Below, piece after piece: positions 36,614 to 49,485 of a stretch of DNA of 64,000 nt. Numbering within the stretch: position 1 is the first letter of the stretch; every line of letters starts with the position of its first letter. The position numbers were made by a program, and so were the translations under genes. The notes below the pieces were generated by a model. That model was not told the DNA's origin, ran no database searches, and worked only from the letters and a program-made list of their open reading frames with translations. The DNA comes from Ampelocalamus luodianensis. Taxonomy: Eukaryota; Streptophyta; Magnoliopsida; Poales; Poaceae. Where the stretch lies: assembly GCA_036346255.1 (NCBI GenBank), contig CM070628.1, positions 1,689,840-1,753,839 of the forward strand. Direction: 5' to 3'.

Positions 36614-38308
36614 GGGGGAGTTGGCTCTGTTATGAACTTTCCTTGTTTATCTGAGCTTTTCTGATCTTTTCTGATACCTTCGTCTAGTGGTATTTTCTTA
36701 TTGATCTTTTTTGATCTTTTTAGACTCTTTAAGTTTTTGTGCATCTCATTGTTTCATATTGCATTCATATGAAAAAAAAAAACAAAAACAAAAAGATGCA
36801 TTGTTATATAAGCTTTTCTGCTTGTCTTTTAAAATTGATGAAGCTTTGCTTATTACCCTTTTGAGCTTTAGTATTTCAATTCGCTCAATGTCATGTCTAG
36901 TTCTTTGACTTGCTAGAACTATCATGCTTTCACATGTGTAGCTAAGTCTTTCTTTGAATGAGCTAAAATTTTAACACAACTTGAACTAAAAAAGCGCAAT
37001 TTGTGGATGTTTTAGCTAGTTGCGCAATTAGTGCTCCTTTTGTGACATTGGCCCTGTCAAAATTGCGGTGTTAGCTCTTGAATCTAGTATTGATCATTGC
37101 TTGAGCTTCTTGTTCTTTTAAGAATCTAAATCTGCTCTTGTGAAAAATGAAAAATCAAATTTAAAGATTGTCTTGTGCTTAAAATGTGCCAAACTATTCT
37201 CTCGAGACTGCATGTCATAGACATGAACTTGGAGATAGTTTGATGATCCAGACTATCTCATGGGGACTGCTTGTCACAATTGACATGAACCTCAAGATTT
37301 GTCGCCCTGGTAGAAGCTTAGGAAGAGTTTGTGGATGGCTCCTAGTCCAGGATCTTCTTCACTAAGATATACCTTTAATCAACTTCAATATTCATTGAAA
37401 ATGAAAAACCGTTGAAAAATGGGCGTTTGAGACCAATTGAGCAAAATGATTCAATTCAGGACCTGTTTGTCTCTTAATGTGGTCATTGTTAGCTTTTTGA
37501 TCTCACATTGACATTTTGACATGGCCAGTATCATCTTAGGATCCCTGTTGATGAACTTGCTAGATTTGAAGCTTTGCTTAAAATGCTAAAATTCATTGCT
37601 TTATATTGAGCCTTCTAGCTTTAGCTTTGTTATATATGTCTTATCATGATTTTGCTAGCGCATTCAGGCTGATATGTTGTTTGTGCAATATTAGAAATGC
37701 TAGCTTGTTCTTTTGGGTAATTTCCAAAGCTTCTTGTAATCCAAATTTGACCAATACAAAAATATGAAGCCACTCCATTGCATTTCATGCATGCTCCTTC
37801 TTATGCTTTTTCCTTATTCGCATTTGTTATCTCCGGACGAGAGGAAGGCGTGATTCCTTGATGACTCCATTGTCAAAGGGAGAAGATATTTCAAAATGTG
37901 TAAAGGAGAGGATTTAAAAGTATTAAAAGAGGAGAAAATTGGAGAACTTGAAGTTTTCGAAATTTGAGGATCATAGTGAGGGGAGTTTCTTATTTGCATT
38001 CTTATGGTCTTATTGCTCTTTCGAACGTGAATTGCAATCCTTGAGCCTCACAATGATCAAAGGTCATATCGAACAATTGTTCTTTCATATGGACCTTAAG
38101 TGAGATTTTAACTCTTTCGAAAAATGAAGCTTTCGCTTTCTTTTGCCTTATCTCACTTGCCTATACTATTCAAGCCGACTTGGTCATTTCCATTGCTTTC
38201 TCTTGCATATGGACCAAGTTGTGCCTTTGCTTGAAAACGTCGAGTTTTACTTTTCAAACCTCAAAATTTGCATTTCTTGAAATTGCCAATGTGTTCATCA
38301 AGGGAGAT
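36614..38308 (+). other. Untranslated 3' region between pol and LTR 2, with weak polypurine tract
   Basis: 1.7 kb without an open frame above 65 codons. In SIRE-type elements an envelope-like gene may occupy this place; I see none. It ends in AGGGAGAT just before LTR 2; the corresponding tract before LTR 3 is longer. Confidence 0.7.
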
Positions 38309-40330
38309 TGTGGATATCATGGGGATATGCTCATATCTTAGGATGATGTGACAATTGGCAATGGCGTTGAAGGTTTGCGAAACACGAGTTTTCGGCAAAG
38401 TTCGAGTTCTGTCAGTCTCAGCGGGTCGACCGGCCTTAGTGGCGGTCGGACCGCCATGCCTTGGGTGAATTAGATCGGCGGTCCGACCGGCCGGATGAGC
38501 GGTCCGGCCGGTTGGGTGGCGATCGGCCGGCGTCGATGAGCGGTCCGACCGGTCATATAAGTGGCATTGGATTTTGAGTTGGGCCAAAAATAGAGGTGTA
38601 GGCAAGTGAGGAGTTTCTCCGCACTTGGTCTCATAATTTTGGAGCCTCCGGTCAAAAGTTCTATTCGTTTGAAATTTCGAGAGGTTGCGGATTTGAGTTG
38701 AAATTTTGGCTAAGTCCACTGGTGGCGGTCGAGCCGCCTTACGTTGGCGATCGGGCGGCGATGTGATCGAGCCCGCCAAGGGTGGCGATCGGCCGGTGTT
38801 CACTTAACTCGTCGGCCCGTGTGGCGGCGATGGTTGCTGTTAGGTCAATCTCATGGGTTTGATGCATATGTGTTGCATGATGCATGTTTTGACTAACGTG
38901 GGTCAAGTTGTGAAGAACTTGTTCCGGTTTCGATTTGCTTGTCTATTGTTGTGCGAGTTGCTTGGTGGTCAACGACGGTCAACGGCGAGGATGATCGGGA
39001 CTAGGCTTGGAGAGCGAGGTTGAACGATCGGCGATGCGGGTGAAGTCATTGGACTCAAGTATGGTGCAAGATGGACAAAGGTGACCGAACAGGCGATTCG
39101 GTGCGGCCGGTTGGATCAAGCGGCGCGGGGTGGTGCAAGTGCCATGGTGGTTTCGGTGGGAGCGGATGGGAGACTTGCCGACATGATGAGAGCCGTTGGA
39201 TCAACCTACACGTGGCGAACAGCGAGTGCCGCACTGTCTGGACTCGGTCTTGGAGAAGGACCGAGAAGGGTATTTTGGTAATCTTACCAAATACCGTCTT
39301 GGTGACCTTTGCTAACCCGCGGCGCAAGGCGGTGCGTGGAGAAGCGGATTAGGTCAAGAGGAGATGAAGACGGCGCTTTAAAATGCGTGCGTGTGTGACC
39401 CGTTTGTTTTGGGCCTTAACGGAGCCCATCATGGAAACTCTTCTAGAAGGTCTAGGCCTCCACTATAAATAGAGGAGGAGGTGGTGCACCCTCAACCCTT
39501 TCATTACTTGTAAACCCTAGTTTTTGCTTGTGTGCTTAGGGAGTTGATAGTTGGAGGTTAGGGTTCTAGAGAGTTGGATTTGATTCGTGCTCATGTATTG
39601 AGTCTTTGTCCTCCATTGATGGAGTGGTGTAAACCAATACCATATCAAATCAATCCAAAGAAAGTTCTCTCAAAGATGAGTTCATTTGCCTTCTTTCTCT
39701 CTATTTGGTGATTTTGAGTCTTTCTTTGATCCATGAGTTTTTGGTTGGTTTCTTGCTATAATCTAACTTGCTGCAACATGTGGGAACCCATCTAGGGTCA
39801 ACTTAGTCATCAATCACCCACGAGCAAGTTTCTAGATCATATTTCGTTCTTGACTCGGTTTTGACCCACCTTCACTCAAGCGGGAAAAGGTCTGAACTTT
39901 GGCAAGGATCTTCACGATCGTTGCTTGGAATAGGTTCTGACATCCTTAGGAAGGTGTGTGTCAAGTTTCACGAAGTTTGGACGCACGAATCAAAAGTTAG
40001 ATCAATTTGCGTTTTGGTTTTTGGTGATTTCACTATTCATTGGCACGGAGGTCCGACCGCCATGTATTGAGAGGTCGACCGATTTCCAAAGGTCGAGACC
40101 GATTTCTAGTTGGAGGTCGGACCGCCCAACTCATTTAGGTTTTGAGTTTTATGTTTTTGAAGATTTTGCTTGGGTTTTGATTGGATTCAATACAAGTCTT
40201 CATTGTGCATGATTGATTGATCTTCATAGTTTTCATAGCTATTCGAGTGAGATTCATATTGAATTCAATTAGGGAGAAAAGAGATCGTGCTCCTATTCAC
40301 CCCCCCTCTAGTCGCCTTTTCGGTCCAACA
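38309..40330 (+). repeat. LTR 2 (shared middle LTR) of the nested copia array
   Basis: 2022 bp with the same ends as LTR 1 and LTR 3. It serves as 3' LTR of the first internal region and 5' LTR of the second. It has the most CAG/CTG-type discrepancies of the three and is 14-16 bp shorter. Confidence 0.95.
39464..39471 (+). promoter_or_regulatory. LTR 2 TATA box
   Basis: TATAAATA in the same context as LTR 1. Confidence 0.7.
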
Positions 40331-40332
40331 AG

Positions 40333-40344
40333 TGGTATCAGAGC
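40333..40344 (+). promoter_or_regulatory. Primer-binding site after LTR 2
   Basis: TGGTATCAGAGC two bases after LTR 2, identical to the site at 31175. Its presence shows that the middle LTR functions as a 5' LTR. Confidence 0.9.
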
Positions 40345-40388
40345 CCGGTTAGTTCAATCTTGATCTTAACCGGTCACTGAACTTGGCG

Positions 40389-43300
40389 ATGGATAAGTAC
40401 TCCTCCAAACCGCATATCTTCAATGGGCATGACTATGCTTTTTGGAAGAACCGCATGCGTGTCTTTCTTGAGAGCGAACCACGGGGTATTTGGGAGGCTG
40501 TTCGTGATCCGCTCATCTTGCCTGAGGTTGCTACGCCGCTTCAAGCCCTCTTGGCTAGTGACCGTAAGGCAAAGAATTTCTGTATGTGGGCTTGGTAGAC
40601 AGAATATGATAGGATTTGCAATCTCGAGATCGCACATGAGATTTGGAAGACCCTCGAAACCTATCATGAGGTTCTTCCCAAATCAAACAAGTGCGTCAAG
40701 AGTCTATAAAAGAGAATATAACAAATTCGAGATGCGTCTGGTGAGAGCATCGATGACATTTTCGATCGCTTTAACACGGTGATAAATCGGATGAAGGTGT
40801 TGGTATTGAATTTACGAACGAAAATGCCATCCATCTCTTGGCGCAATCAACACCGTGGAGTGGGAGATAAAGGCTACCGCCATTCAGAAAATGTCAACTT
40901 CTCGATCGACCTTAGAGCTGCTCTATAGCAAGCTCGGGACTCATGAGATCCGTAAAGTGACCATTCTAAGAAGGGTAACATGGCTTTAGTAGAGACCGCT
41001 CAAGAGAGCCTCGATGGGTCGTTTGAGTCTTCTTCGAATTTCTCTTGCTTCTTTATCTGCAATCCAAGAAGAGGATCTTGAAAGTATTCTGAGCCGAGAT
41101 GGCACTTTTGATTAAGAAGTTCACAAGGGCCTACAACAATATGAGGAACAAAAAGAGAGCGGCCTGTGACTTGTTATGAGTGTGGAGAGCTCTATCATAT
41201 CCGGCAAATTGCCCTAAGTGAAAGGCAAGAGCAACCACAAGGAAGAGAAGCCGACTTGGAAGAAGCCTCAAGGGTACAAGTCCAAGTTTGATCTTTGCCA
41301 AGCTTAAGAAGGTTGTTCACGGGTCTTTGCCGCTCTTGGAGAACAATCCTTGAGCGATGTGGACTCGGAGTGAGGAGGACAAAGAGGAGGAGCTTCCTCA
41401 AGACAAGAACAAAGGGAAGGCTAAAGATTTTACGGTATGTGCTTCATGGCGACTCAGTCGACATCAATGACAATGAGGTACCTCCTTCCTATGATGATCT
41501 TTCGCTAGATGTGATAATCTCTTTGAGCAACTCTTGAGTCGGATAAGGCTTTAAAAACTACCATGGCTAAGAACAAGGACTTAGAGTCACAAGTGGATAA
41601 TTTAACTCTAGAACTTGTAAATGCTAAGACTCTTGAATCGATGAATGTTCATCTTGCCATGTTCGCACTCTGAATTCTCTAAATTGCAATCTGCTCATGA
41701 TGTTGCCTTGCATCAACTTGAAAATGCTAGAACTGAGCTAATTGAATTTAAATCTACTCCTTGTGATAAATGCTCAGAGTCCAGCAAGTTGGATGCTTCT
41801 GGTAATGTGAAATCTAGCTTTTGCACTTTCTGCTTAGAACGTGAAAATGAAGTCAAAGATATCTTAGAAGCAGTTAGAGCTAAATATGCCAAGCTTAAGG
41901 ACAGTATTGAGACTTCTACATGTGCTTTGTGTCCAGCTCTTAAGCTTGAGGTTGCTAGTTATAAGAAGAGGTTTATGGCTAAAACTTGTGATTCATGTGT
42001 TAACTTTAGAAAAGAAATTGCTTACCTTAATGATACATTAGAAAAATTTTCTAAAGGAAAGAAACAGTTAAACATGATCCTTGATCAGTCAAAGACTCCT
42101 TATAAAAACCAGGGGTTAGGATACAACTTTGCACATGACAAATCTAAGGGCATTCAAATATTGAAAAATGGCTTAGTTGAATTCGATACCCAACCTGCGA
42201 AGATTATTTTCAAATCTGCAGTTTTGCCCAACCATCTGTTCGATCAAAGGTGCTTCTCGGTGGTACCAAGTACCATTGCACCTATTGCAAGAAGGATGGG
42301 CATTTGATTGAATTCTGTTGGCGTAGGTTGAAAAACGCTAAGAAAAATATTGCTAGGATGTCATCTAATCAACCTAGAGCTTTTGTGAGACATGGTAATT
42401 TAGAAAGGAAGAAACCTGGTCTAGGATTTGCTTCACATGCTTCTAGACAGGATAATTCTCATGTTAGAGTTACCATTGCTCACAACAGAATTTCAAATAG
42501 AATCAAGGATAGCATACGCTTTGCATACTACTGCAGATATGTGTCTCGATCTTTGGGTTCCCAAGTCATGTTTAACTAACTTGATGTTGAGACACATCGT
42601 TCTTCTGTACCTTGATTTTCGGGATCGCGCGGAAGGAAGGACACGTGGTTCGTCGACTCATTTATTCACGCCACATGACCGGAGATTCAAAATGGTTCAC
42701 CTCCTTCACGCGGTCGATGGTGATGTCTTCATCACCTTTGGAGACGAGACTCAAGGGCGGATTGAAGGAATGGGATCAATCGGGGTGAGCGACAATTTCA
42801 TCCTAAAAGACGTCGCCCTTGTGGACAAGCTCGAGTTTAACTTACTCTCGTCTCACGACTTCTTGATGATGGCTATGAGACTATATTTAAGAAAAATGCT
42901 TGTCGGTGCTTGATTCATTTGGTGAGCTCGTTTTTAGGATTTATAGAGTCGCTAGGATCTTTGGAGTGACTTTTTCGAATCTCTTGTGGTTCTCTTAAAT
43001 GTTTGATTACATCTTCTTACGAGTTACGGCTTTGGCACCGACGGTTGGGGCACATTGGGTTTGATCATCTGACGCGAGTTAGCAACCTTGATCTCATGAG
43101 AGGTTTGCCCAAACTCAAAGTCGTCAAGGATGCTGTATGTGCGCCCTGTAGGCATGGCAAGCAAGTTGCCGCTCACACCCTTCGGTGACTATGGTCATGG
43201 TAGACGGACGGGACGGTTGCTTCATATGGATCTTGTTGGTCTGCTAGGTTCGGTCAATTGGTGGTAAATGGTACATTCTTGTCATAGTCGATGATTTTTC

Positions 43301-45747
43301 GAGATACACTTGGGTGTTCTTTCTTGCTTCGAAGGATGAAGCTTTTGGTCATTATCATGATCTTGTTCTTCGTTTGGCTTCTGAACTTCCGGTGCCTTAA
43401 GAGCGATCCGCGATGACAATGGCACGGAGTTCAAGAATGCCTCGTTTGCCTCTTTTTGTGCTGAGCGCGAATTGAGCATCAGTTCTCTTCTCCACACGTC
43501 CCTCAACAAAATGGCGTTGTGGAAAGGAAGAACAGAACCTTAGTCGAGATGGCTAGAACGATGCTAGATGAGTATAGCACACCGAGGAGGTTTTGGGCCG
43601 AAGCTATTGCTACAGCTTGCCATATTGCAAATCGTGTCTTCTTGAGACCATCTTTGGGCAAGACTCCTTATGAGCTTCGATTTGGTAGAAAACCCTCTGT
43701 TTCTCACTTTCGAGTTTTTGGAGCTAAGTGTTTCATTCTTAAGACAGGAAATCTAGATAAATTTGAATCAAGGACTTTTGATGGTTTATTTCTAGGTTAT
43801 CCTGCACATTCGAGGGGTTTTCGGGTTTTTAATGTTGAAACTAACATTGTCCAGGAGACATGCAATGTCACTTTTGATGAGACTAGCCACGAGCTAGATC
43901 CGACGTTTCAGGTGATACACAGGTGACAGAAAGTATTTTTTTGGAGGAAGATGATGACGAAGCTGAGACTTGTCCTCCACCTGCTGCTGTTGAGGCTCAT
44001 GTCCAAACTCCAGAACCTGCTACGACTACTTCACCTTCACTTGAGGCTCCTGCTGCATCTTCATCATCAGTAGTACCTGCGGAGGTCGAAGAGATCTTTG
44101 TCTCCCAGCGCCCACTTCACATTCGAGGCGTCATCCTCCGGATCAGATGATCGGTAATCTTCATGAGCGAGTCACTCGCTCCAGGTATCACGATCCGAGT
44201 CTCTACTCCCATTCTGCGTTTGTTGCTTCTTTCGAACCCCGCGATATATCACATGCATTATCTGATTCTAGCTGGGTTAATGCCATGCATGAGGAGTTAG
44301 AGAACTTTGAGAGGAATAAGGTGCGGAACCTAGTAGAACCTCCTAGTGGTCATAATGTGATAGGAACCCGTTGGGTGTTCAAAAATAAACAAAATGAGGA
44401 CGGTTACGTGGTTAGAAACAAGGCTAGGTTGGTAGCTCGGGGTTTTAGCCAAGTTGAGGGGTTAGATTTTGATGAGACATTTGCTCTGTTGCTAGATTGG
44501 AAGCCATTCGCATTACGCTTGCATTTCTTTGCTTCTAAGGGCTTTAGATTATATCGGATGGATGTTAAGAGTGCCTTTTGAATGGTTTTATAGAAGAGGA
44601 AGTGTATGTTAGGCAACCCTGTGCTTTGAGAACCCCAAACATCCACATCATGTTTTTAAGCTATCCAAAGCCTTGTATGGTCTTAAGCAAGCCCCTAGAG
44701 CACTGGTATGATAGACTTAAGACCTTTCTCGCTTAAGAATGATTTTGAGATGGGTAAGGTAGACAAGACCTGTTCATCCTTAGGCGTGACAATGACTTCT
44801 TGCTTGCTCGATTTATGTAGATGATATTATCTTTGGTGGTTCTTCTCATGCTCTTGTTTCTAGTTTTTCCGAGACCATGTCCAGGAATTTGAGATGAGTA
44901 TGATGGGAGAACTCAATTACTTTCAGGGCTTCAAATCAAGCAATGCAAGGAAGGGATCTTCATCCATCGACGAAGTACACCAAGGATCCGCTCAAGCGCC
45001 GAGATGGGTGGATCGCAAGCCGATCGCCACTCCCATGGCGACCGATCGCTCGGATCCGGATGAGGAAGGAGAAGCCGTGGATCAACGCGAGTACCGCAAA
45101 GCATGATCGGCTCCTCCTGCACTGACGGCCTCAAGACCGGACATCCACTTCGCGGTTTGCCTCGTGCGAGGTTTGGCGTCTCGAGGACTTCCCATCGCCA
45201 AGCCGTTAAGCGCATCTTCGGTATTTACACTCTACCCTCCAATATGGCATTTGGTTTTCTGCTCTTCGTCCTTGTCCATTCGGGGTTTTCGATTCGATTT
45301 TGCGGGTGTCGGCTAGATAGGAAGAGTACCTCGTGCACTTGTCACTTTTAGGCACTTCTCTTGTCTCTTGGTCTTCTAGGAAACAGTCTTCATTGCACAA
45401 TCCATCTTGAAAGTTGAATATGTAGCTCTTTGCTAGTTCTTTGAGTCGATTTTGTGGATGGTGTCCACTCTTAAGGATTTTGGGTTGGCATTTGATAGTG
45501 TTCCTCTTTTCTGTGATAACACTTCTGCTATAAACATTGCTAAAAACCCTGTGCAACACTCTAGGACCAAGCACATAGACATTCGCTATCACTTTCTTAG
45601 AGATCATGTCGAGAAGGGTGATATTGTCTTGCATTTCGTGGAGTCAGAGGCTCGATTAGTGATATCCTCACCAAGCCTTTAGACCCAACTAGGTTTGCCA
45701 CCTTGAGAAGTGAGTTAGGGGTAATTTATCCCTACGGGTTGGTTTGA
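40389..45747 (+). pseudogene. Copia gag-pol polyprotein, internal region 2 (frameshifted as sequenced)
   Basis: This is the second copy of the polyprotein, with the same order: gag from ATG 40389, second CCHC knuckle near 42280 (CTYCKKDGHLIEFC), protease region, GAG-pre-integrase at 43003-43188 (LWHRRLGHIGFDHL), integrase ending in NGVVE-type sequence near 43515, RT with MDVKSAF, and RNase H (SRTKHIDIRYHFLRDH) with the stop at 45745-45747. The gag frame breaks more often than in copy 1, typically where copy 1 reads CTG or CAG and this copy reads CG or G. In other places, such as 41775-41810, this copy is the intact one. In both copies the expected Asp-Ser-Gly of the protease is not readable at the homologous spot (33525 and 42655). 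Confidence 0.9.
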
Positions 45748-47442
45748 GGGGGAGTTGGCTCTGTTATGAACTTTCCTTGTTTATCTGAGCTTTTCTGATC
45801 TTTTCTGATACCTTCGTCTAGTGGTATTTTCTTATTGATCTTTTTTGATCTTTTTAGGCTCTTTAAGTTTTTGTGCATCTCATGTTTCATATTGCATTCA
45901 TATGAAAAAAAAAAACAAAAAGATGCATTGTTATATAAGCTTTTCTGCTTGTCTTTTAAAATTGATGAAGCTTTGCTTATTACCCTTTTGAGCTTTAGTA
46001 TTTCAATTCTGCTCAATGTCATGTCTAGTTCTTTGACTTGCTAGAACTATCATGCTTTCACATGTGTAGCTAAGTCTTTCTTTGAATGAGCTAAAATTTT
46101 AACACAACTTGAACTAAAAAACTGCAATTTGTGGATGTTTTAGCTAGTTGCGCAATTAGTGCTCCTTTTGTGACATTGGCCCTGTCAAAATTGCGGTGTT
46201 AGCTCTTGAATCTAGTATTGATCATTGCTTGAGCTTCTTGTTCTTTTAAGAATCTAAATCTGCTCTTGTGAAAAATGAAAAATCAAATTTAAAGATTGTC
46301 TTGTGCTTAAAATGTGCCAAACTATTCTCTCGAGGCGCATGTCATAGACATGAACTTGGAGATAGTTTGATGATCCAGACTATCTCATGGGGACTGCTTG
46401 TCACAATTGACATGAACCTCAAGATTTGTCGCCCTGGTAGAAGCTTAGGAAGAGTTTGTGGATGGCTCCTAGTCCATGATCTTCTTCACTAAGATATACC
46501 TTTAATCAACTTCAATATTCATTGAAAATGAAAACCGTTGAAAAATGGGCGTTTGAGACCAATTGAGCAAAATGATTCAATTCGGGACTGTTTGTCTCTT
46601 AATGTGGTCATTGTTAGCTTTTGATCTCACATTGACATTTTGACATGGCGATATCATCTTAGGATCCTGTTGATGAACTTGCTAGATTTGAAGCTTTGCT
46701 TAAAATGCTAAAATTCATTGCTTTATATTGAGCCTTCTAGCTTTAGCTTTGTTATATATGTCTTATCATGATTTTGCTAGCGCATTCAGTGATATGTTGT
46801 TTGTGCAATATTAGAAATGCTAGCTTGTTCTTTTGGGTAATTTCAAAGCTTCTTGTAATCCAAATTTGACCAATACAAAAATATGAAGCCACTCCATTGC
46901 ATTTCATGCATGCTCCTTCTTATGCTTTTTCCTTATTCTGCATTTGTTATCTCTGGACGAGAGGAAGGCGTGATTCCTTGATGACTCCATTGTCAAAGGG
47001 AGAAGATATTTCAAAATGTGTAAAGGAGAGGATTTAAAAGTATTAAAAAGAGGGAGAAAATTGGAGAACTTGAAGTTTTCTGAAATTTGAGGATCATAGT
47101 GAGGGGGAGTTTCTTATTTGCATTCTTATGGTCTTATTGCTCTTTCTGAACGTGAATTGCAATCCTTGAGCCTCACAATGATCAAAGGTCATATCGAACA
47201 ATTGTTCTTTCATATGGACCTTAAGTGAGATTTTAACTCTTTCTGAAAAATGAAGCTTTCTCGCTTTCTTTTGCCTTATCTCACTTGCCTATACTATTCT
47301 GAAGCCAGCTTGGTCATTTCCATTGCTTTCTCTTGCATATGGACCAAGTTGTGCCTTTGCGCGAAAACGTCGAGTTTTTACTTTTCAAACCTCAAAATTT
47401 GCATTTCTTGGAAATTGCCAATGTGTTCATCAAGGGGGAGAT
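45748..47442 (+). other. Untranslated 3' region and polypurine tract before LTR 3
   Basis: Counterpart of 36614-38308, again without a long frame. The purine tract AAGGGGGAGAT (47432-47442) abuts LTR 3 and would prime plus-strand synthesis. Confidence 0.75.
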
Positions 47443-49480
47443 TGTGGATATCATGGGGATATGCTCATATCTTAGGATGATGTGACAATTGGCAATGGCG
47501 TTGAAGGTTTGCGAAAACACGAGTTTTCGGCAAAGTTCAGGTTCTGTCAGGTCTCACGCGGTCTGACCGGCCTTAGTGGCGGTCAGACCGCCCATGCCTT
47601 GGGTGAATTAGACTGGCGGTCTGACCGGCCAGATGAGCGGTCCGACCGGTTGGGTGGCGGTCTGACCGGCGTCTGATGAGCGGTCCGACCGGTCATATAA
47701 GTGGCATTGGATTTTTGAGTTGGGCCAAAAATAGAGGTGTAGGCAAGTGAGGAGTTTCTCGCACTTGGTCTCATAATTTTGGAGCCTCGGTCAAAAGTTC
47801 TATTCGTTTGAAATTTCCGAGAGGTTGCGGATTTGAGTTGAAATTTTGGCTAAGTCCACAGGTGGCGGTCGACCGCCTTACGTTGGCGATCGGGCCGGCG
47901 ATGCGATCGAGCCGCCAAGGGTGGCGATCGGCCGGTGTTCACTTAACTCGTCGGCCCGTGTGGCGGCGATGGTTGCTGTTAGGTCAATCTCATGGGTTTC
48001 AGTGCATATGTGTTGCATGATGCATGTTTTGACTAACGTGGGTCAAGTTGTGAAGAACTTGTTCCCGGTTCGATTTGCTTGTCTATTGTTGTGCAAAGTT
48101 GCTTGGTGGTCAACGACGGTCAACGGCGAGGATGATCGGGACTAGGCTTGGAGAGGCGAGGTTGAACGATCGGCGATGCGGGTGAAGTCATTGGACTCAA
48201 GTATGGTGCAAGATGGACAAAGGTGACCGAACAGGCGATTCGGTGCGGCCAGTTGGATCAAGCGGCGCGGGGTGGTGCAAGTGCCATGGTGGTTTCGGTG
48301 GGGCCGGATGGGAGAGACTTGCCGACATGATGAGAGCCGTTGGATCAACCTACACGTGGCGAACAGCGAGTGCCGCTGTCTGGACTCGGTCTTGGAGAAG
48401 GACCGAGAAGGGTATTTGGTAATCTTACCAAATACCGTCTTAGTGACCTTTGCTAACCCGCGGCGCAAGGCGGTGCGTGGAGAAGCGGATTAGGTCAAGA
48501 GGAGATGAAGACGGCGCTTTAAAATGCGTGCGTGTGTGACCCGTTTGTTTTGGGCCTTAACGGAGCCCATCATGGAAACTCTTCTAGAAGGTCTAGGCCT
48601 CCACTATAAATAGAGGAGGAGGTGGCTGCACCCTCAACCCTTTCATTACTTGTAAACCCTAGTTTTTGCTTGTGTGCTTAGGAGTTGATAGTTGGAGGTT
48701 AGGGTTCTAGAGAGTTGGATTTGATTTCGTGCTCATGTATTGAGTCTTTGTCCTCCATTGATGGAGTGGTGTAAACCAATACCATATCAAATCAATCCAA
48801 AGAAAGTTCTCTCAAAGATGAGTTCATTTGCCTTCTTTCTCTCTATTTGGTGATTTTGAGTCTTTCTTTGATCCATGAGTTTTGGTTGGTTTCTTGCTAT
48901 AATCTAACTTGCTGCAACATGTAGGAACCCATCTAGGGTCAACTTAGTCATCAATCACCCACGAGCAAGTTTCTAGATCATATTTCGTTCTTGACTCGGT
49001 TTTGACCCACCTTCACTCAAGCGGGAAAAGGTCTGAACTTTGGCAAGGATCTTCACGATCGTTGCTTGGAATAGGTTCCTGACATCCTTAGGAAGGTGTG
49101 TGTCAAGTTTCACGAAGTTTGGACGCACGAATCAAAAGTTAGATCAATTTGCGTTTTGGTTTTTCGGGCTGATTTCACTATTCATTGGCCTGGAGGTCTG
49201 ACCGCCATGTATTGAGAGGTCAGACCGATTTCCAAAGGTCAGACCGATTTCTAGTTGGAGGTCAGACCGCCCAACTCATTTAGGTTTTGAGTTTTTATGT
49301 TTTTGAAGATTTTGCTTCGGGGTTTTGATTGGATTCAATACAAGTCTTCCGCTGTGCATGATTGATTGATCTTCATAGTTTTCATAGCTATTCGAGTGAG
49401 ATTCATATTGAATTCAATTAGGGAGAAAAAGAGATCGTGCTCCTATTCACCCCCCCTCTAGTCGCCTTTTCGGTCCAACA
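47443..49480 (+). repeat. LTR 3 of the nested copia array
   Basis: 2038 bp, nearly identical to LTR 1 and the best preserved at CAG/CTG positions. GGTCTGACCGG motifs are intact at 47558-47695 and 49195-49270. Confidence 0.95.
48605..48612 (+). promoter_or_regulatory. LTR 3 TATA box
   Basis: TATAAATA as in LTR 1. As the 3'-most LTR it could drive read-out transcription toward 50 kb, antisense to the CYP704 exons 3-1. Confidence 0.65.
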
Positions 49481-49485
49481 CATTC
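49481..49485. repeat. Target-site duplication CATTC, right of the nested array
   Basis: Second copy of the 5-bp duplication seen at 29132-29136. Confidence 0.95.

Larger units (their letters stand above)
29137..49480 (+). mobile_element. Nested long-LTR Ty1/copia array: LTR-internal-LTR-internal-LTR
   Basis: Three LTRs of about 2.03 kb (29137-31172, 38309-40330, 47443-49480) separate two internal regions (31173-38308 and 40331-47442). One CATTC duplication flanks the whole. Each internal region has a primer-binding site, gag with zinc knuckles, protease, integrase, reverse transcriptase and RNase H in Ty1/copia order, and a purine tract before the next LTR. The long LTRs, the two-knuckle gag region and the long untranslated 3' part recall the SIRE/Maximus lineage, though no envelope-like frame is present. 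The LTRs are nearly identical apart from CAG/CTG-associated differences, so the insertion is young. Unequal recombination between LTRs is the simplest origin. Confidence 0.93.

Noticed and set aside
29137..49480. Repeated blocks considered as a CRISPR-like or satellite array
   Set aside because: The repeats are three LTRs separated by coding internal regions with primer-binding sites; the genome is a plant's.
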